In this document: in pieces, positions 13,001 to 28,000 of the stretch
How the letters are laid out: the number at the start of each line of letters is the position of its first letter
Numbering within the stretch: position 1 is the stretch's first letter
Notes under the pieces: model-generated
What the model was told of the DNA's origin: nothing
The model's input: the letters and a program-made list of their open reading frames with translations, nothing else
Databases searched by the model: none
Position numbers and translations under genes: made by a program
Origin: Paraescarpia echinospica
Taxonomy: Eukaryota > Annelida > Polychaeta > Sabellida > Siboglinidae
Length of the DNA stretch: 64,000 nucleotides
Assembly (NCBI GenBank): GCA_020002185.1
Contig: CM034533.1
Location: forward strand, 69,487,888-69,551,887
Reading direction: 5' to 3'

Positions 13001-16000
13001 TGTACTTAAATTATTTGGGCGATAATACAGGTCGATTTGATTTTTGCGCTAGCAGGCTTACGTACACAACATACTAAGGCAGGGGCAGTCCCCTTATAAA
13101 CTATATACTAACAGGCCTTTTCAACAAGACTCAGTGTCAGTTCTAAAATCACTGCATTGGCTCCCCGTGCGATATCGCATTATGTTTAAGATGTGCACAA
13201 TCACCTACCAAGCCCTTTCATCCAAACAACCTAGGTATTTACACTCAATGTTCACACCAGCTAGACAAGCCAGACAACTTCGGTCGTCTAGTTCGAAGTT
13301 GCTATCTGTTCCTAGAGTTAAGACAAAGGCTGGAACTCAAGCTTTTTCAGTTGCCGTGCCAACTATATGGAATTCGCTTCCCGTTAATGTTAAATCAGCA
13401 GAAAATATTGTTACATTTCGTCGTCACCTCAAAACCTATCTTTTCAATATCGCCTATCCTCCCTAGCTTCCTAGCACATCCATCCATTTGTTTAACGACT
13501 TTCGCCTATCACACGAGTACGAGAATGCTTAATCCTTTGGTTTAGGTGCGCCACTGAGCTCGGATTGTCTGAGGATATTGGTGCGTAAGAAGTTATTTAT
13601 TATTATTATTATTATAACTTAAGCTTAAAATAGCTAACACTTGGTACAGCTGGAAGTTGGCATGGCAGAAACCTGGCGTGGCTGAAATGTGGTACAGCAG
13701 AAACTTGGTATGGTTGAAATGTAAGTGGCACTGCTGAAAGTTGGCACAGCTTAAACTTGGCATGACTAAAATTTGGCACAGCTGAAATTAGTTATGGCTG
13801 AAATTTGGTACAACTGAAACTAAGTAAAATTGAACTTTGGTACGGTTGATAGTCAACAGGGCTGAAATTTGGTCACTCACCTCTGTGCATGCACATGTGT
13901 AGGTGCTGCCCTCTGGCTGACAGGTGGCGTTGTTGTGACAGGTGTTGAGGCCGCAGACTGTGCCATCACAGTCGGTGACATCCAGCCCCTCCACAGCACC
14001 TGCCACACAGAGCCACACTCCAAAGTCGGTTGATATCTATAGTCCCAAGTAGCTATGTTAATGTTTCATTTTGAATAGAATAATTACATTTTGGTTCTGT
14101 TAGATCTATGCTATTCCAGGATTGTTACTTTTTAGTATGCTTTTAATTTACTATAAACAACATTTTCATTCATGGAAGCTGGTTTTGGTTCAAAAGTCAT
14201 TAAACAACTCGGAAATGTTGTAATGTATTATTTATTCAAAGCATTATATTCAACAGTAAGGTGTTTATTCAAAGTCTAACAGTAGAGTGGGTTTCAAAGT
14301 GTTAATTCAATGGTAGTGTGTTTATTCAAAAATGTACACATAATAATAATAATGTATATTTTATATAGCGCCATATCCATAATGTTCATAGCACTATACA
14401 TAAGACTAATATATACATCGTAGAGATAAAACAAATTTAAACATAAGAATAAATAAATTAAGATAATGCTGCTGTGTAAACATCAGTAGATTAAGTAAGC
14501 TGATACAAATGTTAAAATAAATCACAAACGGTGCTCGCAGTAGTAAGGTTTCACTGTACACAATCACAGTGTTCGTAGTATCAAGGTAGAGTGTCACACC
14601 TGTCTCACTCAGCTCGTACTGTCTGCCATCAATGACCAGTCCTCGTAGACATCCCTCAAATGTAACGGGCTCATCTTCAACGGCCATCGGTGCAACGGCC
14701 GATAGATCTGGCAGACCACCTGCAGGCAAACACATCAACTACACAGTCACATTTTATGTATCGTGTTTTTCAGTGTTGCAATGAATAGGTACTATTTAAA
14801 TTAATTGTTTTCGCAACAATGAAATTAATTTTAACATTTCTTAAAGGTGCTCAATCAGTTCATTTGCCCATTGCCAATCCGGTTCTTTTATGTCCAGATG
14901 TGTAATGTGTGAATAGTTTAACTAGTGCGCACAGTCGGTTTAATAAAAAAAATGCGTACTTGTTTTTTAATTGTCAAAAAAAAATTTGTCATTACAGCGG
15001 GTATCGCTGGCGAAAGCCAATTGCGCTGTCTGCCTACTGCGCCACTTCGGTCACGTGCTTTACGCGAGATCGGCATCCCAGGCATTCAAAAACAATAACA
15101 ACACACACGTGCTTTAGCGTATCAAGATGAAGATTATAATTCCAAAGTGGTTGTACGAAGATACGTATTACACTATCGCAGTCAGCAACAAGAACGCGTA
15201 GCCGTGTATTAATTCAACGAGAATTGCAACTTGCGAACGTCTACACTCGACTCGAGCCTGTCGAAGCCGACTTTAACCCATTAAGTTCTAACACAAAAGT
15301 CTAAGTCTAAGACAGTCACCATATCAGTCAGAGATTCAGTCAGAGAGTGACAACGAGCATGATATTTGATATGTATTGTATTTGGTTACGCAGGATGTTG
15401 TTAATAAGCTGTTATTCCGACAATACATATAGAGAGTAGATGACGTGAGGGTTCGAAATGACAAGTAACATTGCTTTGGCAGCAGGCCCCTGTTGATCGT
15501 GGAAGTAACTTAGTCAGGGAGCATCCGTAATTTTGTGCAACAGAACATCAAACACGGGAGTATTATGTTGGTGATCGTAATTATTAAAACATTTTTTGTG
15601 ACTCATATTTTTGATACTATTACTGCAGAATTGTTGCTTTGCATTGTATTTTATACAAAATAATTTAGAATTTTATATGACAAGCATGATGGTGATAATT
15701 TTATTCAATATAAAAATGTAAACATGTAAATACATAAAATATCAATACACCTAGAGTACACCATATATAAGGATTACACAAGAAAATGCACGCACTTGTC
15801 TCCATTGTGGTCCTTGATGCCTGGCTAGTGTATGTAATGCATTAATTTCAACTGACATATGCTGGCTATTCTTATGTATTTACCAATATATGTATATATT
15901 CTCACCACAGCAATATATGAATACATAATAATATATGTAACTTGAATTATGATATTGCTAGAGACCACACTGCAACCCATGAATGAGAATGAGAGGCAGA

Positions 16001-19000
16001 GGAGGGGCTAGAGGCGGTCACCCGGGCCAGGCAGACACAGAGAGGATACATAGTCTGCGGCAAGCCCACATTTGATCAATCCAGGTAATTTCAAATTTAT
16101 AACAAACAACCACGTATAAGTTATCAACAAATTTTAATGTGCACATTTAAATATACATTTGTTTTCATACACATTTTAATAATATCATCTTGGGCATGGA
16201 AAACTAGAGTGACTTCTGCACTTGTATATTATACCCAGTGTATCAACACATACATATTAATATACCTTTAAACAGTATTTAGCATATGGCGATGACTCTG
16301 AAATAAGTTTATAAAATAACTTAGTCATTCTTGAAGAAGGTAGACATACGTATTATGAACCTTTGAATACTTGACGAGGAAAACATATTGTTAGCATCAC
16401 AATAACACCTGATTCTGTCATTTCCAACATTCACCTTGACCATTCAACCTCAGGCTTAAAATGTCAAACATGAATATGTATAGTAGTTACACATGGCAGA
16501 CATTGACATGAATTTGTATACTGAAAACAAAACAAAAAATATAAATGCGCTTTACTGATGCTTTAGTGATTACCGGTAGCAGAATTCAAATCAGTCTATA
16601 ATATTGACTAAGATCAGGCACCACTGTAATGAAATTGAACACTTTTAAATTCATGTAATGACAATGAACACCTAGTAAAGAAAAATAGTTAAAATTGTTC
16701 ACCGTTTTGAAAAATTGCATATTCCACTAATGTCTGCATGTTGTATCAAGCCACCCTTCCCCGGAACAACCCTGGTAAACACTGACCGTTCCTAAGATAT
16801 CAACATGTATAGATGCAGCTGCAGTAGAACATTTCTTGCTGCCTTTTTTCTTGTGAAATGCTGCAGGTCACACATGAAACATTATTATATACTGATTATG
16901 ACAATGAACACTCCATAATTATTTACTCCCAACACTACTATGATGCCTGTTTTTGTTTACTGAATATATGCTTTTTTTACAGGAGATTGAACTAGTGTGC
17001 TTAGTACTACTAGCTCTCCAAGTTAATATGGCATACCGGGCAGTTGTATTTGTCCAGGATCTCGGACAAGATTCTACAGCCATGCAACATGCTGCATATT
17101 AACAGTTTGTCATATGAATGTCCACCGAGTGATCCCAATTGTGTCGTGTTGAATCCGTGACAGATTCCCCAGTGCCGATGGGTGTACACTGGCTTCCAGG
17201 TCAGTCAGTTAGCTTGACTGACTGGAAACCAATGTGGAATGCAGGTTGCTCGACATAAGAATGTCGTGACACCTGACTAGATCTGCAGTTGGTGATGGAA
17301 CGGTGGGTGCCAGGGTCTGCAGATATGGCAACAACTTTCGATGCTGTCAGACAGGTTCAGTGTCGAGCATTCTTCGGTGAACTGCATTGGTTTAGATATT
17401 GATGATATCACTGTATGTTTTAGCTGTCTTTGATGGTACTGCATACCAGCTTCCTGACTTTTTGCTGTACGTCTGCATCTACCTGTGCCGGAGACAAAGT
17501 GACAATTAGGATGGCTCTGACATGTATGATATTTTTATATGTGACGACACATTTATCAAGTCAATAATACAAGGTATTTGTATTCAATTTGACTATAACT
17601 TTTAGCAGTGTCCATGAAAAAATACATTAATTATCCAGAATTGTTAGTGGTAGGGTTTCATTGTCTTTGTGTTGCTGATAGTCAGTGGCAGCCAGCTGAG
17701 TTCTTGCAACATACACCAGGCACAAGTTTGTGAGGAAGTAATGGTATTGAAAGCCTTTTCACATTTTTCAACAATCTGTTGATACACTGACAGCAGCATT
17801 TTACTTGTTTAAATTCTCTACGTATCACGAGGACTGTTATATATTTGTCATGCCATGTATCATTTTTCTAAATTATTCTTTTTTATCACTGTTTTATATT
17901 TTCACAAATAATTTACATTAATTTTAATTTTGCATGATAATTATATAAAACTTGAGTAAGTTTAGTTCTGACATGGTGTAGTATCCAGTCCTCAGGATTA
18001 CTCAAAGCGCTTTAAACTTTACTCCCTGGCAGACCTGTTAAATCGAAAACACCATCTTGACACTGAAATTAATATGCGAAGATTATTCATACGAAAATAT
18101 CCACCGTCTGTTGCCGGTACTCTTCATGTAGCGATTGTATATGTAATTCTCAGTCACATGGCGATGACCCTGTCTAGTTTAGACACTATTTTTTGTGAGT
18201 TGTAAACATACCAAGCATTGCACAAACTACAACAGTTTTGAATTTTATATCCTATTGATGTTTTTTTAACACAAAATCATAATATAGTTATTTTTATTTG
18301 ATATGTACATATTAAATTTGTTCAACTAAACATCTTCCTAAGTAATTTGTTCTCATTGGTTTACATTTTTGGGGCATTAAATATAAAAATTTGTTGTTAA
18401 ATACACATAATTGTATAGTCACTAATTTTGTGAGTTGTAAACATACAACTAGCATTTGATATCACATGTACTAGTGTTGTTTTTTTGTAACAAAGAATTG
18501 TAATAAAAGTAACTGTTTGTTTTGTTATATGTACCTGACATTTTTTCAACCTCTTCCTAATTTTTATTTATATTGTTGCTTTGCATTTTATGTGTATGTG
18601 ATATTAAAAATTATTTCATTACACAAATCAAGTGCAATGATTGTACCTGTAGTTGTATTGTGCTTTTCATAATTTTGTAGTCATGATCTCATCAAATAGT
18701 TTCAACAAAATGTTTTTTATTTACATTGTCTTTACTTTAATTCACATGCATTTCTAACAACAATATGCAGTTTAACGAGGACATCCATTACTACAAAATC
18801 CTAATGCAGACAACCAAAACTATCACATACAGGGGTGGATCCTGAAATCGAGTCTGGGGGGCACAAAAACCTCCACCAGCAGCCGAACCAAATGGTGTAG
18901 TCTAAATTTTGTTGCTACCGAACCGCTATAACTATAACTTCAGCCGCTCGGCTGGAGTGGTGATATCGGAAGGCGGGGGGGATGGGGGGTGCTGTTGAAA

Positions 19001-22000
19001 CATTTTCAAAGATGGTATAACTGTACCCAAATAAGATTGGTCAGAATAAAACGTAATTGTAAAAACAACCAAACACATGTTTGCATTTCCTCCAAATATT
19101 ATGCTATGATTTATGTAAATATATATCACATTTGCATAACAGCATCAATTAATACTTACGTTTACTTACTGTCCTGAGCTGCACCCAGCCTCAGGACAGT
19201 AAGTGACTGGACACCTGACAGTGAGCTGCCTTTGCCACGACCACTGATGCTCGATAGAGCCACCACAGATCTTGTCATATGTGATGGCTGCAGTTGTGTC
19301 GAGGTAGTTCGCGCCTTTGTGTTGAAGCTGTCAAACAAAGTCATGAATTGGAATATGGAATGAGTCAGATTATTTGTGAAGGTGAACATGGTTTGACAGC
19401 ACTACTACATGTAAATATATATAATATTATATATGTATGTATATGTAAATATATATGTGTGTGTGCATGTGGTGTGTAACTTGTAAAGAGCTGCACCCAG
19501 CCTCGGGAAGAGACTGAATACCTGACAGTGAGCTGGTTTTACTGCGACCACTGATACTCGATAGAGCCAATGCAGCGGTTGTTGTCTGTGGTGGCTGGAT
19601 TGGTGTGAACGTCATTTGCATATATTTGTGGTGAAACTCTAGTGAAGGCATCAAGTGGAATGGCCAAAATTGGTTAAATTTGACATTTTTTAATAGTACT
19701 ACCCCTCAAAATGGACAGCGTAGTATAACACATCAAAATAATATCCAGGCTATTTAAATAACTTTCAGAAATAATAAAATAAATGTTCCTCCTATGTTCA
19801 AACACCCGGTGTACTTGTTTCCTTGCTCCCTATCAAACTAAGGTTAACATAGAGGCCTAGAAGATCTCTATCAATGTGTATACATATTCCACACTTTTCA
19901 GAGATGTAACTTATAAACTTTTCTTTATATACATACTTCTATACATAATACATGCAGTTTTGGGCATTTACCCCCTGGTAACATATGTAGACTATTACAG
20001 TCACAATATACGTATAAATGATTAGCATTATCTACAGAAATCATAAATTATTACTACTCTTTAAATTTACATAATACAAGATTATTAAATTTATATTTTA
20101 TTACAATCAGCATTCAATGATGTACATCACATATGGACAAACAGTAAAGAAGTGTTATTTTGTATTCTACATTACTGAAGGCAAGTAAAGATATATTTAT
20201 ATCATACAAAACATGGTAGTCAAACTCATGGTATCACACTGCTATTGAGTAGGCATGGGTAAAGGTCAATTGGTAGCTGTGTTTTATTGCGTATTATGTG
20301 ATTCCTGAGGTGATTGTCACTGATCTGCTGTCAGTAAATGTAACTAGCTTTGATGATCAAAGTGCACAGCCAGTGACTCAAGTTTCAACTGACATCCAAG
20401 AGTACTTATAGTTAGATCCTGGCAATTATTTTAGGCATTCGATTATTTTATTAGTCTCAAATGTCCAGCCAGTGTCAGTCAGTGATTGAGAGTAAAGTGT
20501 GAATGTCCAGCCAGTGTCAGTCAGTGATTGAGAGTAAAGTGTGAATGTCCAGCCAGTGTCAGTCAGTGATTGAGAGTAAAGTGTGAATGTCCAGCCAGTG
20601 TCAGTCAGTGATTGAGAGTAAAGTGAATGTCCAGCCAGTGTCAGTCACTGATTGAGAGTAAAGTGTGAATGTCCAGCCAGTGTCAGTCAGTGATTGAGAG
20701 TAAAGTGTGAATGTCCAGTGGGTGCTACAGTTGTATTATATTATACATAGTTCAATATTGATATAATATGACGTCCTTAAATATGAAAGCATAATATCGA
20801 CATTACTGTATATTAATTTGTGATGGAACGCCATGGATTGATGGAACATCGATGAAACGTCGCGGAACGTCGATGAAGCGGATTTTTAAGTTCATCTACC
20901 ATTCGGTGTGTGCTTCGCATAAGACTGATACTTCACACATAGTTACCTATTGATATAATACAACATGTCCATCAATATAAAGTCATGATATACGATAATG
21001 TATATTCATGTGCGATGGAACGTCGCGGAACGTCGATCGAAGATGGAATTAAGATGGCGGACGATGACAGCTTTGTTTTGGCTGTTCCATCTATTGAACA
21101 CACAGTCATGTGTGTGGTGTGCTTGCTGATAAATTCAATATTACTAACCTGTCCAGAAGAAACTTGGCGAATGCTGTATATCACTTTTCACGCCAGCCGT
21201 TTCTTTCGTTCGGTTTCACAAATCCATAACCTTTCCAATTTACCCCTTTGTACGCGGATATTCTCTTTGTCTTTCCGCTCTCACCCTCTTTTTAGCCGAG
21301 TTGGTGACATATATTCGTGGGCGTCCCTTCGTCGCAGATAAAATTATCAAGCTATCACTTGTACGAAAAATGGATGGCGACTCGTAAATACGCAATGTTG
21401 ACTGAATCCAGGCACTGAAAGGTGGGGGTCAAAGGCCGATGTCGCCGCATATTCCCGTTCACGTGACTATTACACGAGAGGTCTATCTCGGACCACATCC
21501 AAGTTCAGATATGTGTCTTGATATTCGGTTAGGACTAACCGAAAATCATTTTATTGTTTGTCTGTTAATTTCACTAAAACGAAGTAAAGCCTACGTACAA
21601 ATGAACCAGTCTATCAATAATGAATACTGGATACGTTTACGTTTCGTGACATTAGTCTGACACGTGAGGAGCACAAACATCGAAATGATTGAGCACCTTT
21701 AACTTGAAAGAGACCATGTAAATGATGAATATCCCTCATAACGCACCACCGTCACTCACCTACATACAAGAGGGTGGCCCCCATAACACACCATCGTCAC
21801 TCACCTACATACAAGAGGGTGGCCCCCATAACACACCATCGTCACTCACCTACATACAAGAGGGTGGCCCTCATAACACACCACCGTCACTCACCTACAT
21901 ACAAGAGGGTGGCCCTCATAACACACCACCGTCACTCACCTACATACAAGAGAGTGGCCCCATAACACACCACGTCACTCACCTACATACAAGAGGGTGC

Positions 22001-25000
22001 CCCCATAACACACCACGTCACTCCTACATACAAGAGGGTGGCCCTCATAACACACCACCGTCACTCACCTACATACAAGAGGGTGGCCCTCATAACACAC
22101 CACCGTCACTCACCTACATACAAGAGGGTGGCCCACATAACACACCACCGTCACTCACCTACATACAAGAGGGTGTCCCTCATAACACACCACTGTCACT
22201 CATCTACATACAAGAGGGTGTCCCTCATAACACACCACTGTCACTCATCTACATACAAGAGGGTGGCCCTCATAACACATCACCGTCACTCACCTACATA
22301 CAAGAGGGTGGCTCTCATAACACACCACCGTCACTCACCTACATACAAGAGGGTGGCCCCCATAACACACCACCGTCACTCACCTACATACAAGAGGGTG
22401 TCCCTCATAACACACCACCGTCACTCACCTACATACAAGAGGGTGGCCCTCATAACACACCACCGTCACTCACCTACATACAAGAGGGTGGCCCCCATAA
22501 CACACCACCGTCACTCACCTACATACAAGAGGGTAGCCCTCGTAACACACCACTGTCACTCACCTACATACAAGAGGGTGGCGCTCATAACGCACCACCG
22601 TCACTCACCTACATACAAGAGGGTGGCCCTCATAACATACCACTGTCACTCACCTACATACAAGAGGGTGGCCCTCATAACGCACCACTGTCACTCACCT
22701 ACATACAAGAGGGTGGCCCTCATAACGCACCACCGTCACTCACCTACATACAAGAGGGTGGCCCTCATAAAGCACCACTGTCACTCACCTACATACAAGA
22801 GGGTGGCCCTCATAACGCACCACCGTCACTCACCTACATACAAGAGGGTGGCCCCCATAACACACCATCATCACTCACCTACATACAAGAGGGTGGCCTT
22901 CATAACGCACCACCGTCACTCACCTACATACAAGAGGGTGGCCCTCATAACGCACCACCATCACTCACCTACATACAAGATGGTGGCCCTCATAACACAC
23001 CACTGTCACTCACCTACATACAAGAGGGTGGCCCTCATAACGCACCACCGTCACTCACCTACATACAAGAGGGTGGCCCTCATAACACACCACTGTCACT
23101 CACCTACATACAAGAGGGTGGCCCTCATAACGCACCACCGTCACTCTTCTACATACAAGAGGGTAGCCCTCGTAACACACCACTGTCACTCACCTACATA
23201 CAAGAGGGTGGCCCTCATAACGCACCACCGTCACTCACCTACATACAAGAGGGTGGCCCTCATAAAGCACCACTGTCACTCACCTACATACAAGAGGGTG
23301 GCCCTCATAACACACCACAGTCACTCACCTACATACAAGAGGGTGGCCCTCATAACGCACCACCGTCACTCATCTACATACAAGAGGGTAGCCCTCGTAA
23401 CACACCACTGTCACTCACCTACATACAAGAGGGTGGCCCTCATAACGCACCACCGTCACTCACCTACATACAAGAGGGTGGCCCTCATAAAGCACCACTG
23501 TCACTCACCTACATACAAGAGGGTGGCCCTCATAACACACCACCGTCACTCACCTACATACAAGAGGGTGGCCCTCATAAAGGACCACTGTCACTCACCT
23601 ACATACAAGAGGGTGGCCCTCATAACACACCACCGTCACTCACCTACATACAAGAGGGTGGCCCTCATAACACACCACCGTCACTCACCTACATACAGGA
23701 GGGTGGACCTCATAACGCACCACCGTCACTCACCTACATACAAGAGGATGGTCCTCGTAACACACCACTGTCACTCACCTACATACAAGAGGGTGGCGCT
23801 CATAACGCACCACCGTCACTCACCTACATACAAGAGGGTGGCCCTCATAACATACCACTGTCACTCACCTACATACAAGAGGGTGGCCCTCATAACGCAC
23901 CACCGTCACTCATCTACATACAAGAGGGTAGCCTTCGTAACACACCACTGTCACTCACCTACATACAAGAGGGTGGCCCTCATAACGCACCACCGTCACT
24001 CACCTACATACAAGAGGGTGGCCCTCATAAAGCACCACTGTCACTCACCTACATACAAGAGGGTGGCCCTCATAACGCACCACCGTCACTCACCTACATA
24101 CAAGAGGGTGGCCCTCATAACACACCACAGTCACTCACCTACATACAAGAGGGTGGCCCCAACGCACCCCAGCACTCATCTACATACAAGAGGGTAGCCC
24201 CTGTACACACCACCGTCACTCACCTACATACAAGAGGGTGGCCCTCATAACACACCAAGTCACTCACCTACATACAGAGGGTGGCCTCCATAACGCACCA
24301 CCGTCACTCATCTACATACAAGAGGGTGGTCCTCGTGAACACACCACTGTCACTCACCTACCGCCATAACGCACTCACCTACATACAAGAGGGTGGCCCT
24401 CATAACATACCACTGTCACTCACCTACATACAAGAGGGTGGCCCTCATAACGCACCACCGTCACTCATCTACATACAAGAGGGTAGCCCTCGTAACACAC
24501 CACTGTCACTCACCTACATACAAGAGGGTGGCCCTCATAACGCACCACCGTCACTCACCTACATACAAAAGGGTGGCCCTCATAAAGCACCACTGTCACT
24601 CACCTACATACAAGAGGGTGGCCCTCATAACGCACCACCGTCACTCACCTACATACAAGAGGGTGGCCCCCATAACACACCATCATCACTCACCTACATA
24701 CAAGAGGGTGGCCTTGATAACGCACCACCGTCACTCACCTACATACAAGAGGGTGGCCCTCATAACGCACCACCGTCACTCACCTACATACAAGAGGGTG
24801 GCCCTCATAACACACCACTGTCACTCACCTACATACAAGAGGGTGGCCCTCATAACGCACCACCGTCACTCATCTACATACAAGAGGGTGGCCCTCATAA
24901 CAAACCACTGTCACTCACCTACATACAAGAGGGTGGCCCTCATAAAGGACCACTGTCACTCACCTACATACAAGAGGGTGGCCCTCATAACACACCACCG

Positions 25001-28000
25001 TCAATCACCTACATACAAGAGGGTGGCCCTCATAACACACCACCGTCACTCACCTACATACAGGAGGGTGGACCTCATAACGCACCACCGTCACTCACCT
25101 ACATACAAGAGGGTGGTCCTCGTAACACACCACTGTCACTCACCTACATACAAGAGGGTGGCGCTCATAACGCACCACCGTCACTCACCTACATACAAGA
25201 GGGTGGCCCTCATAACATACCACTGTCACTCACCTACACACAAGAGGGTGGCCCTCATAACGCACCACCGTCACTCATCTACATACAAGAGGGTAGCCCT
25301 CGTAACACACCACTGTCACTCACCTACATACAAGAGGGTGGCCCTCATAACGCACCACCGTCACTCACCTACATACAAAAGGGTGGCCCTCATAAAGCAC
25401 CACTGTCACTCACCTACATACAAGAGGGTGGCCCTCATAACGCACCACCGTCACTCACCTACATACAAGAGGGTGGCCCCCATAACACACCATCATCACT
25501 CACCTACATACAAGAGGGTGGCCTTCATAACGCACCACCGTCACTCACCTACATACAAGAGGGTGGCCCTCATAACGCACCACCGTCACTCACCTACATA
25601 CAAGATGGTGGCCCTCATAACACACCACTGTCACTCACCTACATACAAGAGGGTGGCTCTCATAACGCACCACCGTCACTCATCTACATACAAGAGGGTG
25701 GCCCTCATAACAAACCACTGTCACTCACCTACATACAAGAGGGTGGCCCTCATAACACACCACCGTCACTCACCTACATACAAGAGGATGGCCCTCATAA
25801 CGCACCACCGTCACTCACCTACATACAAGAGGGTGGCCCCCATAACACACCATCATCACTCACCTACATACAAGAGGGTGGCCTTCATAACGCACCACCG
25901 TCACTCACCTACATACAAGAGGGTGGCTCTCATAAAGCACCACCGTCACTCACCTACATACAAGAGGGTGGCCCTCGTAACGCACCACCGTCACTCACCT
26001 ACATACAAGAGGGTGGCCCTCATAACGCACCACCGTCACTCACCTACATACAGGAGGGTGGCCCTCGTAACGCACCACCGTCACTCGCCTACATACAGGA
26101 GGGTGGCCCCCATAACACACCACCGTCACTCACCTACATACAGGAGGGTGGCCCCCATAACACACCACCGTCACTCACCTACATACAAGAGGGTGGCCCC
26201 CATAACACACCACCGTCACTCACCTACATACAGGAGGGTGGCCCTCGTAACGCACCATCACTCACCTACATACAAGAGGGTGGCAGTGTCCAGAGAAATC
26301 ATCCCTGACTCTGTCCGGGCTGTCATTCGCTTCCCTTCCACTTGCACGTAGCCGTGTGTTCTGTTACGTCCAACCACCACATGGTGCCACTTATCTAGTA
26401 CAAGAAATGGGACGTTTATCAATAAAGCAACAGTAAATAGGGCAAATAATAAATGAAACATGTACTTGATTGTACATTTTCTCTACATTATAATTAATAG
26501 TTCATCAGATTGTTGCTAAATCTTAAATTCAGACTGAACTAATTAATCCAATGTCACATTGGTGACAATTCTGTCTCCATCATTGCTATTATATAACGAA
26601 TGGATATTGAAAATAAAAGGTCAAGACCAGACTTTCTGCAGCATTTGGTTAAGTTGTTACTAATACACATACAGCAACAATAAATATGTAGGATCTGAGA
26701 CATGAATTAAGGTAGAGAGGGAGAGGGGGAGGGGAGAGAGGGTGTGAGTGAGAGAGTAAAGAGATATCTCAATATAAAGAGCAGGGGCGAACAGCCAATG
26801 ATGGGAGAGACTGACCAAGGACCATGATAGGTAGAGATGACCATCAAGATGCAGAACAAACTATAGTGATGCGGCCCCATCCACCAAGTGATCATGGAAG
26901 AAGAAGTTTATAACACCTGTTTTGATATCCAGTCGCTGACTGCTCCGTATGACAGTCGGCTGGTTGGAGCCAGTGTTGTACCGCAGCTGGAGCCAGCCTC
27001 TGTAGAGCTCCAGAGAGAAGAAGTCACTAGTCCTCGCACTCAGGTGTTCAGCGAGGTACAGGAGCAGACCGGACACAACTGTTGGCTTCATCTGCAGCTC
27101 TATGGTGATGCTGTAGCGAATATTGCGGGGTGGCACCAACCCAAGATAAGATGCTTCTCCCTTGAATGAAGCATCGCTGATTGTAATGTCTATAAACACA
27201 AAAGGTGACATTCTATGTGAATGTTTTAAAATAGACTGAGTTGATAATAGGCGTAATAACATGTTATTTCATGCAATTATAGTACAATGTTTGTTACATC
27301 AGCTCACTTTCTTATATTATGCAAAACTGAGATAGGTGATAAATATGCATGCACGTCCACCCACACATACGCTGAAATATTACACACATACTCCTAGAGA
27401 AGCCTGACAAGACAAACTTACTCTTACTCTAGCCACAAGGGACACTTACTGTTGGACAAGATGGTGACACTTACTCTGGTGACAAGATGGTGACACTTAC
27501 CCTGGCCACAAGACGGTGACATTTATGTCGGCAACAAGATGGTGACATTTACTATTGTACAAGATGGTGACACTTACTCTGGCCACAAGACGGTGACATT
27601 TACGCCAGCAAAAAGATGGTGACATTTACTATTGTACAATATGGTGACACTTACTCTGGTGACAGTTGGGTCCAGCTTTGCCCAGTGGACATTGACACTT
27701 GTAGCCGCCCTCAGTGAGGGGTGAACAGCGGGAGCCAGGGGCACACAGGTTGGTCAGTGGGCTGTCACACAGGGTCGCCCTGTCCGCACACAGCTGACCT
27801 GTCCACCCCGCTGGACAGTCGCACCTAGGACCAACCAACAACTACGTCAGTTCAGACTTCCAAGTGGGCACACAACGTCTATCAGATGTCTTTTAGCAGG
27901 CATTTTTTTGTCATCATGTAAAAACGACATCTATTAGGTGTCTGTTTATGATGCCTAAAAGACATCTAAATATTGACATAATTTTTTTAACCAGTGTAAA

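Larger units (their letters stand above)
14841..21702. mobile_element. Possible large TTAA-flanked DNA transposon
   Basis: The segment begins TTAAAGGTGCTCAATCA and ends with its exact reverse complement TGATTGAGCACCTTTAA. The outer four bases TTAA would be the target duplication and AGGTGCTCAATCA a 13-bp inverted repeat, as in piggyBac-type elements. No transposase ORF is seen in the 6.9 kb. It could also be two small elements in opposite orientation. Confidence 0.4.

Noticed and set aside
21050..21341. First exon of a nested gene (start-like AAGATGGCGGACGATGAC)
   Set aside because: Good start context, but no recognisable protein, no clear donor and no following exon.
21722..26351. Open frames of up to 842 codons coding [13 protein letters not shown] or [15 protein letters not shown] repeats
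   Set aside because: They exist only because the repeat period (45 bp) is divisible by three and lacks stops in several frames. The true coding strand at this place is exon 22 on the opposite strand.
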